Shown here: piece after piece, positions 43,778-54,093 of the stretch
Position numbering within the stretch: the first letter of the stretch is position 1
Layout: every line of letters starts with the position of its first letter
Source: Acidovorax sp. NB1
GTDB lineage: Bacteria; Pseudomonadota; Gammaproteobacteria; Burkholderiales; Burkholderiaceae_C
Length of the DNA stretch: 64,000 bases
Assembly: GCF_005405905.1 (NCBI RefSeq)
Contig: NZ_BJHU01000025.1
Span: 62,001 to 126,000, forward strand
Direction: 5' to 3'
The notes under the pieces: model-generated
Seen by the model: only the letters and a program-made list of their open reading frames with translations
What the model was told of the DNA's origin: nothing
The model's database searches: none
Program-made: the position numbers and the translations under genes

Positions 43778-43873
43778 CCCCCTGAGGCGCTGGCGCGCCT
43801 TCCCCCTGAGGGGGACGCCACCCGTGGCCTGGCAAAGCCAGTTCCACGGTGGCGCTGGCCTGGGGTCGCGCCG
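43778..43873 (+). repeat. GC-rich dispersed repeat, copy D
   Basis: CCCCCTGAGGCGC, CGCGCCTTCCCCC, GAGGGGGACGCC, CCCGTGGCCTGGCAAAGCC, TCCACGGTGGC and GTCGCGCC follow the Bug gene stop by two bases. It is closest to copy C and the two flank the Bug gene as direct repeats. Confidence 0.8.
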
Positions 43874-43922
43874 GTATCGACGTTTGGCGCCTTCGAGACG
43901 CGTGGGCGTTGCGCCACCCCAC

Positions 43923-43948
43923 CCGTTCGGGCTGAGCCTGTCGAAGCC
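43923..43948 (+). repeat. Short TTCGGGCTGAGCCTGTCGAA element
   Basis: The segment includes GTTCGGGCTGAGCCTGTCGA with flanking CC and AGCC. It contains the partly palindromic core TTCGGGC...GTCGAA that I know as a frequent short interspersed element in betaproteobacterial genomes. Only this copy was noticed here. Confidence 0.4.
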
Positions 43949-43985
43949 AGGGCGCACACCGCCCCAGGCTTCCTCCGGCGAAATG

Positions 43986-44050
43986 TAGAAGAAAACAGCG
44001 CGTTACCGCGCGTCCATCAAGCGCCAATAGCTATCAAATCAAGAGCAATC
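43986..44050 (-). repeat. AT-rich dispersed intergenic repeat, copy 8
   Basis: On the minus strand it runs GATTGCTCTTGATTTGATAGC, TTGGCGCTTGATGGACGCGCGG, and TGTTTTC. It ends one base from the acyl-CoA dehydrogenase ATG and so supplies its leader. Confidence 0.8.
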
Positions 44051-44051
44051 C

Positions 44052-45782
44052 ATGCAAGCACGCCAGGCCCTCACCGACATCCAGTTCCTGCTGACCGAGG
44101 TGCTGCAGGCCCCTGCGCAGTGGCAGGCGCTGGCGCCGTTTGCCGACACCGATGGCGAGCTGGCGGCGCAGGTGCTGGAAGAAGCCGCCAAGTTTGTGGA
44201 CACCGCCGTGGCCCCGCTGCAGCGCACGGGCGATGAAGTGGGTTGCCGGTTTGACGCAGGCCAGGTGCACACGCCCCCCGGCTTCCGCGATGCGTACCAG
44301 GCTTTCTGGCAAGGCGGCTGGCCCGCACTGGCCTGCGCACCCGAAGACGGCGGCCAGGGCCTGCCTGCGGTGCTCGAATGTGTGCTGTTTGAATGGCTGG
44401 CCGGTGCCAACCACGGCTGGACCATGGCGCCCGGCCTGCTGCATGGCGCGTACGAATGCATCAAGCACCACGCCAGCGACGCCCTCAAGGCGCAGTACCT
44501 GGAGAAAGTCGCCACCGGCGAATGGCTGGCCACCATGTGCCTCACCGAAGCGCACGCGGGCAGCGACCTGGGCATGGTGCGCACACGCGGCATGCCCCAG
44601 CCCGACGGCAGCGCGCGGGTGAACGGCAGCAAGATTTTTATCTCCGGCGGCGAACACGACCTGACGGACAACATCGTGCACCTGGTGCTGGCGCGCCTGC
44701 CCGATGCACCTGCGGGGCCCAAGGGCCTGTCGCTGTTCCTGGTGCCCAAAGTCTTGCCCGACGGCAGCCGCAACGCCGTGGTCTGCGAGCGCATCGAAGA
44801 AAAGATGGGCCTGCACGGCAGCCCCACCTGCGTGATGCGCTTTGACGACGCCACCGGCTGGCTGGTGGGCGAACCGAACAAGGGCCTGAACGCCATGTTC
44901 GTCATGATGAACGCCGCGCGCCTGCATGTGGGCCTGCAAGGCATCGGCCTGCTGGAGGCCGCGTGGCAAAAGGCCAGCGCCTACGCCGCAGAGCGCCGCC
45001 AGATGCGCGCCCCCGGCGCCAAGGACACCAGCCTCATTCAAGACCACCCCGCCATCCGCCGCATCCTGCACACGCAACGTGCCTGGATCGACGGCGGCCG
45101 CGTGCTGGCCTACCACACGGCTCTGCAGCTGGATATGGCAAAACACAGCGCCGACGCGGGCGAACGCGCCGCCGCGCAGCGCTGGTGCGCGCTGGTCACC
45201 CCCGTGCTCAAGGCTGCGCTCACCGACCAAGGGTTCCATGGCGCCAGCGCCTGCCTGCAGGTGTTTGGCGGCCACGGCTATGTGAGCGAATGGGGCATCG
45301 AGCAGATCGTGCGCGACGTGCGCGTGGCCATGATCTACGAGGGCACCAACGAAATCCAGGCCATCGACCTGCTGGTGCGCAAGGTGCTGGCCGACGGCGG
45401 CCAGGGCCTGGCCGCACTGCTGGCCACGCTGCCCGGCGCAGCGCCCAGCCCCGCCGCCAGCGCACGCCGCCATGCGCTGGTCGAGATCACGCAGACCCTG
45501 GCAATTGCCGCCCAATCCGACCCCGAACTGCCCTACTGGGTGGCCGACGACTACCTGCGCGCCGTGGCGCTGGTGCTGCTGGACTGGGCCTGGGGCGAGA
45601 TCGGCGCAGCAGGCAAAGGCGAGCGTGGGAGCGAGCCCCTGCGGGAATCCGACCGCTGGACCGCCCCCGCCCAGGCGCTCGCCCAGTGGGTGCTGCCCGA
45701 ATTCGACATGCGCGCCGCGATGCTGCGCCAACGCATTGCCCGGGCGCTGGAAGCCAGACCAAAAATGGCTGCCACCGCCTGA
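44052..45782 (+). CDS. Acyl-CoA dehydrogenase, long C-terminal type
   Basis: The 576-residue flavoprotein is longer than standard acyl-CoA dehydrogenases (about 380-400) and has the extended C-terminal helical domain of the DmdC group. FAD and substrate motifs are ATMCLTEAHAGSDLGMVRT and KIFISGGEHD. The base E430 lies in AMIYEGTNEIQAIDLL. In the pathway it may desaturate a dihydrophenylpropanoyl-CoA to the cinnamoyl-CoA used by the hydratase. The last residues (RPKMAATA) lie inside dispersed-repeat copy 9, while copy 8 touches the start codon. Confidence 0.87.
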   Translation: MQARQALTDIQFLLTEVLQAPAQWQALAPFADTDGELAAQVLEEAAKFVDTAVAPLQRTGDEVGCRFDAGQVHTPPGFRDAYQAFWQGGWPALACAPEDGGQGLPAVLECVLFEWLAGANHGWTMAPGLLHGAYECIKHHASDALKAQYLEKVATGEWLATMCLTEAHAGSDLGMVRTRGMPQPDGSARVNGSKIFISGGEHDLTDNIVHLVLARLPDAPAGPKGLSLFLVPKVLPDGSRNAVVCERIEEKMGLHGSPTCVMRFDDATGWLVGEPNKGLNAMFVMMNAARLHVGLQGIGLLEAAWQKASAYAAERRQMRAPGAKDTSLIQDHPAIRRILHTQRAWIDGGRVLAYHTALQLDMAKHSADAGERAAAQRWCALVTPVLKAALTDQGFHGASACLQVFGGHGYVSEWGIEQIVRDVRVAMIYEGTNEIQAIDLLVRKVLADGGQGLAALLATLPGAAPSPAASARRHALVEITQTLAIAAQSDPELPYWVADDYLRAVALVLLDWAWGEIGAAGKGERGSEPLRESDRWTAPAQALAQWVLPEFDMRAAMLRQRIARALEARPKMAATA

Positions 45783-45819
45783 TGGATAAGCACCAACAGC
45801 TACCAATTTCGTAGCAAAC
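45760..45819 (-). repeat. AT-rich dispersed repeat, copy 9, overlapping a gene end
   Basis: On the minus strand it runs GTTTGCTACGAAATTGGTAGC, TTGGTGCTTATCCATCAGGCG and GGTGGCAGCCATTTTTGG. Its right end forms the final codons and stop of the acyl-CoA dehydrogenase gene (stop 45780-45782). Confidence 0.85.
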
Positions 45820-45908
45820 AACCAATCCCCCCACCCCATCTCCCACAGCGTGTTGAGGCCACGTTGCGGGTTTCCTTGCGCCTCAAAAAAACCACTGGAG
45901 ACAACACC

Positions 45909-47651
45909 ATGCGCTTGAAGATGAGAAGAAACCGGATGCGTGCCCACCAACCCCTGGCACTCTCGGCCGTCGCCGCCGCCTTGCTCATGGGCTGCGGCGG
46001 CTCGTCCGATGCAGCCCTGCCCCAGCTCTCCGCCGCCACACCGGCCACCCTGCAGTCGTGCGCCACACTGGCCAGCAGCCTGGCGTTGCCCGACACACGC
46101 ATCACCTCGGCCGAGCAGGTGCCCGCTGGCCCGCTGACGCTGCAGAACGTGACTACCCAGGCGCCCGCACACTGCCTCGTCAAAGGCAAGATGAAAGAGC
46201 GCACCGGCCCCGTGGACGGCGCCAGCTACGCCATCGGGTTTGAAATGCGCCTGCCCGTGGAATGGAACGGCCGCTTTCTGCACCAGGCCAACGGCGGGCT
46301 GGACGGCAGCGTGGTGCTTGCACTGGGCTCGGTGAGCGGCGCCGCCCCGGTAGCCCCCGGTCTGGTACAGGGCTTTGCAGTGCTCAGCTCTGACGCAGGC
46401 CACGGTGCCCCCACCCCGTTCTTTGGCGTAGACCCGCAGGCCCGGCTGGACTACGGCTACCAGGCCGTGGGCACCCTCACCCCCATGGCCAAGAACCTCA
46501 TCAAGAGCGCCTACGGCAAGGCGCCCGACCGCTCGTACCTGGCCGGCTGCTCCAACGGAGGCCGCCACGCCATGGTGGGCGCATCGCGCTATGCCGACCA
46601 GTACGACGGCATCCTTGCGGGCAACCCCGGCTTCCACCTGCCCAAGGCCGCCACCACGCAGCTGTGGAAGGCGCAGCAATACGCCAAGGTCAGCACCACC
46701 ACCGATTCGGCCGGCCAGCCCGACCTGACGTCAGCAGTGACACCCGCCGAGTTCAAGCTCATCAGCAGCAAGATCGTCGCCAAGTGCGACGCACTGGACG
46801 GCGCGACCGACGGCCAGGTCAACGACGTGGCCGCCTGCCAGGCCGCCTTCAACCTGCAGACCGACGTGCCCACCTGTACCGGCTCGCGCGACGGCTCGTG
46901 CATCACCAGCGAACAAAAGAGCGTGCTGGCCAGCGTATTTGCAGGCCCCAAGAACAGCAAGGGCGAAGCGCTGTACACCGGCACCTGGTTTGACCCCGGC
47001 ATTGCAGGCGCCAACTTTGCGTCGTGGCACTTTGGCTCGCCTGCCACGCGTGACGCAGGTGCAGTGGCCTTCATCTTCACCTCGCCCCCATCCAGCATGG
47101 CAGCGTTCACCGCCATCCCCGGCATGCAGTACGCGCTGAACTTCAGCATGGAGACGGACTACCCCAAGATGTTCGCCACCAACACCACGTACACAGAGTC
47201 GCCCTGGTCTTACATGACCCCACCCAACGAAGCTGACCTGGGCACCCTGAAAAACCGGGGCGCCAAGATGATCGTCTTCCACGGCGTGGCCGACGGCGTG
47301 TTCTCGCCCATGGACACCGCCAACTGGATGGACCGCCTGCAGGCCAACCACAGCGGCAAGGCTGATGCCTTTGCCCGCCTGTTCCTGGTGCCCGGCATGA
47401 ACCACTGCTCCGGCGGCCCCGCCACCGACCAGTTCGACATGCTGGCCCCGCTGGTGGCCTGGGTGGAGCAAGGCAAGGCGCCCGACAGCGTGACGGCGAA
47501 GGCACGCGGCGCAGGCGCCAACGTGGTGAATGCCGAGCTGCCCGCCAGCTGGTCCGCCAACCGTACCCGGCCGCTGTGTGTGTACCCGAAGGTGGCACGC
47601 TACAACGGCACGGGGGATGTGGAGAGCGCAAGCAGTTTCAGCTGCAAGTGA
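45909..47651 (+). CDS. Tannase/feruloyl esterase family lipoprotein
   Basis: The 580-residue protein has a lipoprotein signal with lipobox LLMGC (C29), so it is membrane-anchored and faces outward. The tannase fold shows the nucleophile S215 in LAGCSNGGRHAM next to C214, an aspartate in FHGVADGVFSP, and the histidine in PGMNHCSGG. This is the CS-D-HC arrangement, in which a disulfide ties the triad. Members split galloyl, feruloyl or similar phenolic esters. As last gene of the catabolic operon it would release hydroxycinnamate for the Bug receptor. A strong terminator follows. The ester hydrolysed is inferred. Confidence 0.9.
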   Translation: MRLKMRRNRMRAHQPLALSAVAAALLMGCGGSSDAALPQLSAATPATLQSCATLASSLALPDTRITSAEQVPAGPLTLQNVTTQAPAHCLVKGKMKERTGPVDGASYAIGFEMRLPVEWNGRFLHQANGGLDGSVVLALGSVSGAAPVAPGLVQGFAVLSSDAGHGAPTPFFGVDPQARLDYGYQAVGTLTPMAKNLIKSAYGKAPDRSYLAGCSNGGRHAMVGASRYADQYDGILAGNPGFHLPKAATTQLWKAQQYAKVSTTTDSAGQPDLTSAVTPAEFKLISSKIVAKCDALDGATDGQVNDVAACQAAFNLQTDVPTCTGSRDGSCITSEQKSVLASVFAGPKNSKGEALYTGTWFDPGIAGANFASWHFGSPATRDAGAVAFIFTSPPSSMAAFTAIPGMQYALNFSMETDYPKMFATNTTYTESPWSYMTPPNEADLGTLKNRGAKMIVFHGVADGVFSPMDTANWMDRLQANHSGKADAFARLFLVPGMNHCSGGPATDQFDMLAPLVAWVEQGKAPDSVTAKARGAGANVVNAELPASWSANRTRPLCVYPKVARYNGTGDVESASSFSCK

Positions 47652-47669
47652 TAGGGGATTGAGAGTAGG

Positions 47670-47696
47670 AAGCCCGGCTTGTGCCGGGCTTTTTTC
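47670..47696 (+). terminator. Rho-independent terminator after the tannase gene
   Basis: A perfect 9-bp stem (AAGCCCGGC with GCCGGGCTT) has a TTGT loop and a following T-run. It closes the catabolic operon 20 bases past the stop. Confidence 0.95.
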
Positions 47697-47743
47697 TTTG
47701 CATTAGAGGTTGCCAGGGACCTGCTTTTTGAGGTCGCTGTCGC

Positions 47744-48418
47744 TCAGTGAGCAAGCAACGCTGCATGCCCACGAAGGTGGGCACGGAATCGCTCCGCATA
47801 GTCACTCCCCACGGCATCGATGACGCTGCGGCGCTGCGCCAGTGCGCTGCGCCACGCTGTCACCCGTGGCAGGTTCTCGAAGATGGTGTGAGATACCGCA
47901 GGACCCAGGATGTCGAAGTAGCGAAAGATGGAGGCGAAAACGGCATCCACCATGCCAAACGCTGCGCCGTTGAAATAGGGACCCGTTCCAAGTTCCGCTT
48001 CCAGTTGCTGAAGACGGAGCCGGAACGCCGCCTGCTTCGCGTCAGCAGTCGTGCGCTCGGTGGCGTTGAGAAACTGCCACGCGTCGGCAAGTGTCGCTGT
48101 GCCAAACTCGACCCAGCCCCGCTGGCGAGCACGGGCGAGTGCATCGCGTGGATACATGGGCGCGCCATCCTGCGACTCGTCGAGGTATTCGCAGATCACC
48201 ATGCTCTCGAAAATTACGGCTTCTGTACCGCCCTGCTGGCGCACGCGCAGCAAGGGGACCTTGCCGTTCGGCGAGATGGCCAGGAACCATGCGGGTTTGG
48301 CGGCCAGGTCGATGTTGATTCTGTCGAAGGGTGTTTCTTTTTCCAAAAGCACGATCGCCGCGCGTTGCACGAAAGGACAAAGAGGATGGCTGACAAGGGT
48401 GAGGTTCGTCTCGGGCAT
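47744..48418 (-). CDS. Glutathione S-transferase family protein
   Basis: The 224-residue GST has the thioredoxin-like N-terminus with SHPLCPFVQRAAIVLLEKE, where C14 in CPFVQ suggests a cysteine-type (omega/lambda-like) active site with thiol-transferase activity, and not tyrosine or serine catalysis. The loop AISPNGKVPLLRV carries the cis-proline, and the FESMVICEYLDE segment binds glutathione. It lies 63 bases after the SDR at 48482 on the same strand, and the LysR gene is divergent to that pair, so both are likely under LysR control. Substrate unknown. Confidence 0.9.
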   Translation of the reverse strand: MPETNLTLVSHPLCPFVQRAAIVLLEKETPFDRINIDLAAKPAWFLAISPNGKVPLLRVRQQGGTEAVIFESMVICEYLDESQDGAPMYPRDALARARQRGWVEFGTATLADAWQFLNATERTTADAKQAAFRLRLQQLEAELGTGPYFNGAAFGMVDAVFASIFRYFDILGPAVSHTIFENLPRVTAWRSALAQRRSVIDAVGSDYAERFRAHLRGHAALLAH

Positions 48419-48481
48419 GAAGCTCTTTCAAAGTAATGGTGCGGCGGCAACGGACGTTGGCGCACCGCACGCACTGCGCCA

Positions 48482-49234
48482 TCAGCGGTTGAGCAGGCGA
48501 CCGCCATCCACCACGATTTCCGAACCCACGGTCCAGCGGGATTCGTCGGAAGCCAGGTACAGCACGGCTTTGGTCACCTCATCAGCCGTGCCAAAACGGC
48601 CCATCGGAATCGTTGCGGCAATCTGCTGATTCACCTGCTCGCGGTACGCGTCGGGAATCCCGAGCTTGTCGTACAGCGGAGTCTCGACGGGGCCAGGACT
48701 GACCGCGTTGACGCGGATGCCACGGCCCAGCAGCTCTGTCGACAGCGTCTTCGACATGTTCAAGAAAGCAGCCTTGGTAGCGGCATAGACGGATGAACGG
48801 TCCGCGCCTGCGTGGGCACTGACGGACGTCGTCAGCACGACGGAGGCGGGGTTCGCAAACACCGGCAGCAGAGCCTGGAGTAGGAAGTAAGGCCCCTTGA
48901 CGTTGATGTCGAACGAGCGATCAAACATCTCTTCCGTCCACTCCTCGATGGGCAGCCAGACGGACACGCCAGCGTTGAGGAAGGCCACGTCCAGCTGACC
49001 GTAGTGGTCCTTGACGGTTTGTGCCAGTTGCTTTTGCGCGGCAACGTTGGCCGAATCTGCACGAAGCACCAGCACCTCAGACCCGAGTTCGGCTTGGGCC
49101 TTCGCGATCGTGTCGGGGTTGACACCCGTCACGATGACGCGGGCACCTTCAGCCAAAAACTGCTTGGCGGTTTCCAGGCCGATGCCACTGGTGCCGCCAG
49201 TGATGAGAGTACGTTTACCTTGCAAGCGCGACAT
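48482..49234 (-). CDS. SDR family oxidoreductase
   Basis: The 250-residue short-chain dehydrogenase has the TGGTSGIGLETA cofactor loop, NNAG-equivalent FLNAGVSVW, and the catalytic S137, Y150 and K154 (SSVYAATKAAF), with PGPVETPLYDK after them. It reduces or oxidises an unknown carbonyl with NAD(P). The start at 49234 has GGAGAAATC upstream. It is divergent from a LysR gene across 125 bases that contain a perfect 16-bp palindrome and a LysR-type box. The codons and intergenic sequence are slightly less GC-rich than nearby genes, which could reflect transfer. Confidence 0.88.
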   Translation of the reverse strand: MSRLQGKRTLITGGTSGIGLETAKQFLAEGARVIVTGVNPDTIAKAQAELGSEVLVLRADSANVAAQKQLAQTVKDHYGQLDVAFLNAGVSVWLPIEEWTEEMFDRSFDINVKGPYFLLQALLPVFANPASVVLTTSVSAHAGADRSSVYAATKAAFLNMSKTLSTELLGRGIRVNAVSPGPVETPLYDKLGIPDAYREQVNQQIAATIPMGRFGTADEVTKAVLYLASDESRWTVGSEIVVDGGRLLNR

Positions 49235-49253
49235 TGATTTCTCCTGTGAATAG

Positions 49254-49269
49254 CGACCAACGTTGGTCG
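49254..49269. promoter_or_regulatory. Perfect 16-bp palindrome upstream of the SDR gene
   Basis: CGACCAACGTTGGTCG is a perfect palindrome without spacer, 19 bases before the SDR ATG. Its form resembles TetR-family operators, and no TetR gene is in the window. Confidence 0.65.
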
Positions 49270-49327
49270 ACAGGGATAAATGTGCATTCATGCCTGCAAA
49301 TAGATAAGATCCGGCTTTTGAATATGC

Positions 49328-49348
49328 TTCATGCCACCATTGCATGAA
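49328..49348. promoter_or_regulatory. LysR-type binding box
   Basis: TTCATG-N9-CATGAA is a perfect inverted repeat that contains the T-N11-A LysR pattern. It lies 11 bases before the LysR start and suits autoregulation and divergent control. Confidence 0.6.
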
Positions 49349-49359
49349 TTGGGGACGGC

Positions 49360-50286
49360 TTGGATCGATTTCTTTTGATGACCTGCTTTGCGCGCGCCGT
49401 GGAAACGGGGAGCTTTTCTGCCGCAGGACGTGACTTGGGACTGGGCCAGCCGAACGTAAGCCGCTACGTGGCCGCGTTGGAAGACCACCTGCAAACGCGA
49501 TTGCTCCATCGATCCACACGGAAGCTGTCGCTGACGCCGGAGGGCGAACGCTACTACGCAGACATTCGGCGCATTCTGGATGCGGTGGATGAATCCGAAT
49601 CGTCCTTCAGGAACAACGCTGATCCATCGGGACTCTTGCGCGTGGCCTGCCCGACCGCGCTGGCGCATGCCTTTGTGCTACCCCATGTACCCGCCTTTCT
49701 GGAGCGCTACCCCCAATTGACGCTGGATCTCCAGATCAATGACCGCTACGTGGACCTCGTGAATGAGGGAACCGAACTCGCCATTCGCATCGGCCATCTG
49801 GAAGACAGTGCATTGCGCGCTCGCCGCATCGGCATGTACGAACGCGTGTTCGTGGCCAGCAAAGACTACCTGGCCAAACGCGGGGTTCCGAGCACACCTG
49901 ACGACCTGCGCGACCACGACTGCGTGATCTACACCTTGCTGACGTCTGGCGCGACATGGCGCTTTCGTGACGCCGACATACCAGTTTCGGGCCGGTTGCG
50001 GGTCAACTCACCCGAAGCTGTGAGCGCAGCGGTCAGCGCTGGGCTGGGGGTTGGGCATGGACCGGCGTGGCTGTTTGAAAAGGGGCTGAAAAGCGGTCGC
50101 TTGAAGTTCATTTTGAAGGACTACTTTGCTCCAGCCGTGCCCGTTCAGATCGTCTATGTCGCCAACAGGTTGCTTCCAACACGGGCCATCGTGTTCATGG
50201 ACTTCATTGCCGAAGTGTTTGCAAAAAATCCTGCATTTGGGTCCACTGCCAGGGCACCCGGCGATAGCGAAATGGGAAAAGCGTGA
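49360..50286 (+). CDS. LysR family transcriptional regulator
   Basis: The 308-residue regulator has the LysR helix-turn-helix (FARAVETGSFSAAGRDLGLG, then QPNVSRYVAALEDHLQTRLL) and a substrate-binding-like effector domain of the CrgA subgroup (PSGLLRVACPTALAHAFVLP). It starts at a TTG (49360), which gives the family's usual first helix; the ATG at 49378 would truncate it. It is divergent from the SDR–GST pair and is probably their regulator, through the TTCATG-N9-CATGAA box. The ligand is unknown. Confidence 0.88.
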   Translation: MDRFLLMTCFARAVETGSFSAAGRDLGLGQPNVSRYVAALEDHLQTRLLHRSTRKLSLTPEGERYYADIRRILDAVDESESSFRNNADPSGLLRVACPTALAHAFVLPHVPAFLERYPQLTLDLQINDRYVDLVNEGTELAIRIGHLEDSALRARRIGMYERVFVASKDYLAKRGVPSTPDDLRDHDCVIYTLLTSGATWRFRDADIPVSGRLRVNSPEAVSAAVSAGLGVGHGPAWLFEKGLKSGRLKFILKDYFAPAVPVQIVYVANRLLPTRAIVFMDFIAEVFAKNPAFGSTARAPGDSEMGKA

Positions 50287-50496
50287 GCTAGATCGGTACA
50301 CCCACGGCGTCCATTTCCAACCCTCCCGTTCGCCACCCACCACCAGGAGCGCTGGGTCTGCTACACGCGGGCCAATGCTGTGCCGAAGTGTTTGTCGAGC
50401 TCGATGCTGTCGCAGTTTTGGGTGGTGGGCCACCACGGCGTGATGCAGGCAGGTGGAAGTCTGATGCCAGGCAGAGCATCCCGTGGCATCAGCCGC

Positions 50497-50658
50497 CTAC
50501 CCCGACGCGCCCGGCGTGCGTTCAGTCGGCGTTTGCGATCTGTTGGCTTCTTCTTTCACCTTCTTCCCTTGGTCGTAATGCCACTTGATGGCAAAGAACA
50601 TGCCGGTGCCGAACACGGCCACCTTGAAGACAATGAAGACTATCGGGACCCAATCCAT
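50497..50658 (-). CDS. Small single-helix membrane protein
   Basis: This 53-residue open frame begins MDWVPIVFIVFKVAVFGTGM, forms one hydrophobic helix, then continues FFAIKWHYDQGKK and a charged tail rich in Lys, Glu and Thr. AGGA stands 14 bases upstream of the ATG, slightly far. I believe close relatives of this short protein are annotated as hypothetical in Comamonadaceae, but cannot check. It lies alone between the LysR gene and pobA and has good G/C third positions. Confidence 0.65.
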   Translation of the reverse strand: MDWVPIVFIVFKVAVFGTGMFFAIKWHYDQGKKVKEEANRSQTPTERTPGASG

Positions 50659-50916
50659 CTTGGAGATTTTCCTGGCTGTTGATGGGCACTCACTACCGCG
50701 CAGTGCACTGCCTCAAAACGCTGCGTCAGCAGCTTCATCGTGTTCAAGCCATCGTCGAATCTCACATCGACAGCACTGGGCAAATGATCTGAAAACTTGG
50801 TGTGATGCTATCGGGCCTACCGTCCTGGCGTAAGCATCAGTTCTGCCTAAATTTCCCGTAGCAGATGGAGACCGCTGCCCAACGCGACTGCTTGCACTGA
50901 ACGCCGATCTGGGCGC
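50659..50916. other. Intergenic stretch without recognised feature
   Basis: Between the small membrane protein and the pobA terminator I see no convincing coding frame, repeat or operator. The base composition is lower in G/C than the flanking genes. The promoter of the small minus-strand gene should be in its first part. Confidence 0.5.
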
Positions 50917-50954
50917 AAAAAAGGCTTGCAGGGAGGCACCCCATGCAAGCCTTT
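50917..50954 (-). terminator. Rho-independent terminator of pobA
   Basis: AAAGGCTTGCA pairs with TGCAAGCCTTT (11 bp) across a 13-base loop. Read on the minus strand, six T close the structure. It lies 30 bases past the pobA stop. Confidence 0.85.
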
Positions 50955-50983
50955 GACTGGGTAGCAGCGCTACCGCAGGGTGC

Positions 50984-53141
<2,158 letters not shown>

Positions 53142-53158
53142 CGGTGCGTGACAGGCTG

Positions 53159-53193
53159 CTGACACGCCGCTGTCAGCAGCCCCCGCTCACCAT
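53159..53193 (+). promoter_or_regulatory. CTGACA-N6-TGTCAG operator with CACCAT box, upstream of the VOC pair
   Basis: CTGACA-CGCCGC-TGTCAG (53159-53176) is followed after exactly 11 bases by CACCAT (53188-53193), identical in layout to the elements at 23894 and 55301. It lies 48 bases before the ATG at 53241. Confidence 0.8.
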
Positions 53194-53240
53194 CGGGGCT
53201 TCTTTCTTTCCATCACTCGTTGAACGACAAGGAGCCTTTC

Positions 53241-53618
53241 ATGAAAAACGCCATCGCCTGGTTTGAAATCCCCACCACCCAGCTGGACCGCGCCCAGGCC
53301 TTTTACGAAGCCGTGCTGGGCCAGCCCATGCGCCGCGAGAACATGGGCCCGAGCGAGGGCGCCGTGTTTGCCTACGACCCCGAGGCCGATGGCGCGGGCG
53401 GCGCGCTGATGATGGGCCCCACGGCGCCCCAGGTGTCGGGCAACGGCACGCTGGTGTACCTGGACGCATCGCCCTCGCTCGACGCAGCGCTGGAGCGCGC
53501 GGTAGCCCAGGGCGGCCAGGTCGCCCTGCCCCGCCAGGCGCTGCCACCGGGCATGGGGTTCTTTGCGCACATCCATGACCTGGATGGCAACCGCGTCGGG
53601 CTGCATGCACCCGATTGA
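53241..53618 (+). CDS. VOC (glyoxalase-fold) protein
   Basis: The 125-residue protein is a single vicinal-oxygen-chelate module pair: AIAWFEIPTTQLDRAQAFYE at the start, FYEAVLGQPM, and GFFAHIHDLDGNRVGLHAP at the end with the usual E/H metal-ligand positions partly kept (the final DGNRVGL). Such proteins include glyoxalases, antibiotic-binding proteins and dioxygenases; the function here is unknown. AAGGAG lies nine bases upstream. It is followed 37 bases later by a second VOC gene and preceded by the shared WYL-type operator. Confidence 0.85.
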   Translation: MKNAIAWFEIPTTQLDRAQAFYEAVLGQPMRRENMGPSEGAVFAYDPEADGAGGALMMGPTAPQVSGNGTLVYLDASPSLDAALERAVAQGGQVALPRQALPPGMGFFAHIHDLDGNRVGLHAPD

Positions 53619-53655
53619 GACCTGGAACCGATTCCTCTCACCGAAAGGAGGCCCC

Positions 53656-54084
53656 ATGGAAGCACAGGAACTGCACCGAGGCCGGCTGATCGACCACATC
53701 CAGCTCGTGGTGCGCGACCTCGCCGCCAGCCGCAGGTTCTACTCGGCCGTATTCGACGCACTGAACGTGCCCATGGGCGGCACGGCCGAGGACTACTTCT
53801 GGGCGGATGAGCTGTTTGTCTCCACCGCCGACAGCGTGGCCGCGCAGGGGCACCTGACCGGCCGCACGCACCTGGCGTTCCAGGCGCAGGACCGGGCGAT
53901 GGTGGATGCCTTCTACCGCGCCGCGCTGGCCCACGGCGGCACCGACAACGGGGCACCAGGCGAGCGCGCCTACCACCCCGGCTACTACGCGGCGTTTGTG
54001 CTGGACCCGGATGGCAACAACATCGAGGCCGTGTTCCATGGCGACGCGCAGCGCAGCGCGGCGTCGGTGAAGATCACGTTCTGA
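53656..54084 (+). CDS. VOC (glyoxalase-fold) protein, second
   Basis: The 142-residue protein has two VOC modules: RLIDHIQLVVRDLAASRRFY with H14 as a likely first metal ligand, HLAFQAQDRAMVDAFYRAAL, and YYAAFVLDPDGNNIEAVFHG where the glutamate would be the last ligand. These keep the metal site better than the neighbour at 53241, so this may be a metal-dependent lyase or dioxygenase-like enzyme. AAGGAGG lies six bases before the ATG. Co-transcribed with the first VOC gene; substrate unknown. Confidence 0.87.
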   Translation: MEAQELHRGRLIDHIQLVVRDLAASRRFYSAVFDALNVPMGGTAEDYFWADELFVSTADSVAAQGHLTGRTHLAFQAQDRAMVDAFYRAALAHGGTDNGAPGERAYHPGYYAAFVLDPDGNNIEAVFHGDAQRSAASVKITF

Positions 54085-54093
54085 GCGTGTGGG

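Noticed and set aside
44034..46679. An 881-residue minus-strand frame opposite the acyl-CoA dehydrogenase and tannase genes
   Set aside because: It has no domain character and crosses two genes and two repeats. The plus-strand frames carry catalytic motifs.
50287..50496. A gene remnant in the gap after the LysR gene
   Set aside because: Short frames occur on both strands, but none has a ribosome site or recognisable similarity. I cannot support a pseudogene.
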